Below are positions 12,975 through 14,528 of a stretch of DNA of 14,528 nucleotides, in pieces. The first letter of the stretch is position 1, and each line of letters starts with the position of its first letter. Origin of the DNA: JASFEQ01 sp050122535 (GTDB lineage: Bacteria > Desulfobacterota > DSM-4660 > Desulfatiglandales > HGW-15). The translations under genes and the position numbers were made by a program. The stretch lies in contig JASFIT010000069.1 in NCBI GenBank assembly GCA_050122535.1, positions 1 through 14,528 on the forward strand, written 5' to 3'. Below the pieces are notes generated by a model. The model searched no databases, was not told the origin of the DNA, and saw only the letters and a list, made by a program, of their open reading frames with translations.

Positions 12975-14069
12975 TCATCCCCTTCTCATTTCCTCCAGGT
13001 GATCCACAATGACCTTGGTCGCATCGCGCCGTCCCACTTTTGCTGCCTGCTTACCCATCTCCTCCAGAACGCTCCTCTCATCCATATATTTGGACAACCG
13101 CTCCGCGAGATTTTCACCACTCAGATCTTGCTCAAGGATCATGTCGGCACCACCTACCCGAACCAACATAAGGGCATTGGTTTCTTGATGCCTGTTGGCC
13201 GCAAAAGGGTAGGGGATTAAAATAGAGGGTTTGCCCAGGGCGGCCAACTCAGAAACTGTGGTAGCACCTGCCCTGCTCACCACCATGTCCGCCCGTTGAT
13301 AAGCCTCTGCCATGTCCTCAATGAAAGGCATAATCTTCCCTTTAAGTCCCCTCTGTCCATAATCCTCAACAACACGGGCATAATCTGTTTCACCGCTCTG
13401 ATGGATAACCGCAGGATCTTTCCCTTTCTCTCTTAAAATCTGTAATGCGGCCACAAAGGCCCTGTTTATGGCCCAGGCTCCCAGACTCCCTCCCACCACC
13501 AGGATGGTAAATTTTTCATCCTTATTGCCAGGACCCCCCTCTTGTGCAAACAGTTCTTCACGCACGGGGTTACCCGTCAAATAAAGGTCTCCGCCCGGGA
13601 AGTGTTGCCTGCTCTCTGCGAATGAGATAAAGACTCTATCTGCAATTCTGCAGAGCAGGCGGTTTGTCAGTCCGGGGAAGGAGTTCTGCTCATGGATGGC
13701 CGTGGGCATACCCATGAGTCTGGCTGCCAAACAGACGGGGCCAGATGAATATCCCCCCATCCCGAGAACGAGATGGGGCGAGAATCTCTTCAAGATGGAA
13801 ACAGACTGGAAAAAGCTGTAGGGTAGCTTTATGAGGACCATGCTTCCCTTTTTCCAGCCCCGACCCTTGATGCCTTCCACATGGATGCTCTGCTGGTGGA
13901 ATCCCAAACGGGTTAATATTTCAGACTCCATTTTCCTCCGGCCTATGACAAAGCGAATGTCTGCTGTCCCGTGTCGCTTAACAATCTCCTCGGCGATAGC
14001 CACCGCAGGGAAAAGGTGGCCCCCTGTGCCTCCGCCGGCTATGATGATTCTTAGTTGGCTATTACCCAC
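12975..14069 (-). CDS. murG: UDP-GlcNAc:lipid I GlcNAc transferase MurG
   Basis: 364 residues from GTG 14069. MurG is a GT-B glycosyltransferase on the inner face of the inner membrane that turns lipid I into lipid II. Visible: the glycine loop GGGTGGH (12-18), GGYSSGP (105-111), HEQN (126-129), GNPVR (166-170), GGSLGA (193-198), the UDP-GlcNAc site SRAGATTVSE (265-274), and NRHQETNA (292-299). All are expected of the family. The frame also opens at TTG 14078, but AGGAGG lies only two bases before that codon and nine before GTG 14069, so GTG 14069 is chosen. It lies 72 nt after ftsW and 64 nt before murC. Confidence 0.97.
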   Translation of the reverse strand: MGNSQLRIIIAGGGTGGHLFPAVAIAEEIVKRHGTADIRFVIGRRKMESEILTRLGFHQQSIHVEGIKGRGWKKGSMVLIKLPYSFFQSVSILKRFSPHLVLGMGGYSSGPVCLAARLMGMPTAIHEQNSFPGLTNRLLCRIADRVFISFAESRQHFPGGDLYLTGNPVREELFAQEGGPGNKDEKFTILVVGGSLGAWAINRAFVAALQILREKGKDPAVIHQSGETDYARVVEDYGQRGLKGKIMPFIEDMAEAYQRADMVVSRAGATTVSELAALGKPSILIPYPFAANRHQETNALMLVRVGGADMILEQDLSGENLAERLSKYMDERSVLEEMGKQAAKVGRRDATKVIVDHLEEMRRG

Positions 14070-14141
14070 ACGCGCCAACGCCTCCTTTGCCTGGCCAAAG
14101 ACCCCCTCTCATCATTCCACAGTTTGCATTCCCACTTCCCT

Positions 14142-14528
14142 CTATCTCCTCGCCGAGATACTAAGAAGAATGCCGATACACACAAGGTTGATCACCAGAG
14201 ATGATCCCCCGTAACTGATCAAAGGGAGTGTGAGCCCCTTGGTGGGGAGCAGGCCCATCACAACGCCCATATTCACCAGGACCTGAAGCCCGATGAACGT
14301 AATGATTCCCAAAGCGAGATAGCTGCTATAAAGATCACGTGCACTCAAGGAGATTTTGATCCCCCGCATGATCAAGATAGCGAAAAGGACAATGATGACC
14401 ACCAATCCCACCAATCCCAGCTCTTCGGCCACGATCGAAAGAATGAAATCTGTGTGTGGCTCTGGCAGATAGAAGAGCTTCTGCTTGCTGTTCCCGAGTC
14501 CCACACCAAAGATCCCTCCAGACCCAAA
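14142..14528 (-). CDS. ftsW: Lipid II polymerase FtsW, C-terminal part (5' end outside the window)
   Basis: 128 C-terminal residues, in frame to the window edge with no start codon needed inside. FtsW is a SEDS-family glycosyltransferase that polymerises lipid II at the septum together with a class B PBP. Visible: GNSKQKLFYLPEPHTDFI in the periplasmic loop, then hydrophobic segments, and the SEDS signature GLTLPLISYGGSS near the C-terminus. RodA and SpoVE share these motifs; FtsW is chosen because murG follows directly in a dcw cluster. The gene ends in a short basic tail (SISARR). Confidence 0.94.
   Translation of the reverse strand, partial: FGSGGIFGVGLGNSKQKLFYLPEPHTDFILSIVAEELGLVGLVVIIVLFAILIMRGIKISLSARDLYSSYLALGIITFIGLQVLVNMGVVMGLLPTKGLTLPLISYGGSSLVINLVCIGILLSISARR

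Overview
The window looks like chromosomal DNA of a Desulfobacterota-type (deltaproteobacterial) bacterium. The clues are a compact division and cell-wall (dcw) cluster of Gram-negative type, a TIGR03960-type radical SAM gene next to ftsZ, a C-GCAxxG-C-C redox protein that appears to carry selenocysteine, a DUF2059 exported protein, and a long REP-like palindrome of a kind I associate with this group. The taxonomic call is inference; there is no rRNA or other marker in the window.

Left part (1-5085, genes on the + strand). Four apparently independent transcription units: a crotonase-fold protein resembling enoyl-CoA delta isomerases (189-902); a membrane-anchored protein with two C-terminal SPOR-like repeats and two kinds of internal tandem repeat (1335-2963); a small redox protein with an in-frame TGA at the first conserved cysteine (3327-3830); and an exported DUF2059 protein (4016-5029) that ends at a strong intrinsic terminator. 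The last three each have a good sigma70-type promoter (TTGACA, 16-17 bp, TATACT or TAAACT). The spacers between them hold structured leaders and a 125-bp imperfect palindrome.

Right part (5186-14528, all on the - strand). In transcription order: ftsW (5' end outside the window), murG, murC, murB, ftsQ, ftsA, ftsZ and a radical SAM gene. MurG, MurC and MurB are peptidoglycan precursor enzymes. FtsW, FtsQ, FtsA and FtsZ are core divisome proteins. All run the same way with gaps of about 12-94 nt, so one operon is likely. It converges on the DUF2059 gene. ddl is not present between murC and ftsQ. The SPOR-like protein may also act at the septum, but it is on the other strand and is not part of this operon.

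The most notable points are the probable selenocysteine codon at 3387-3389 with a fitting hairpin just downstream; three different seven-base repeat arrays in the spacers at the 5' sides of murB, murC and the radical SAM gene; inverted repeats that could mask the Shine-Dalgarno sites of ftsA and of the SPOR gene; and the perfectly phased octapeptide and 20-residue repeats of the SPOR protein. All pairings were found by eye and no folding or database search was run.
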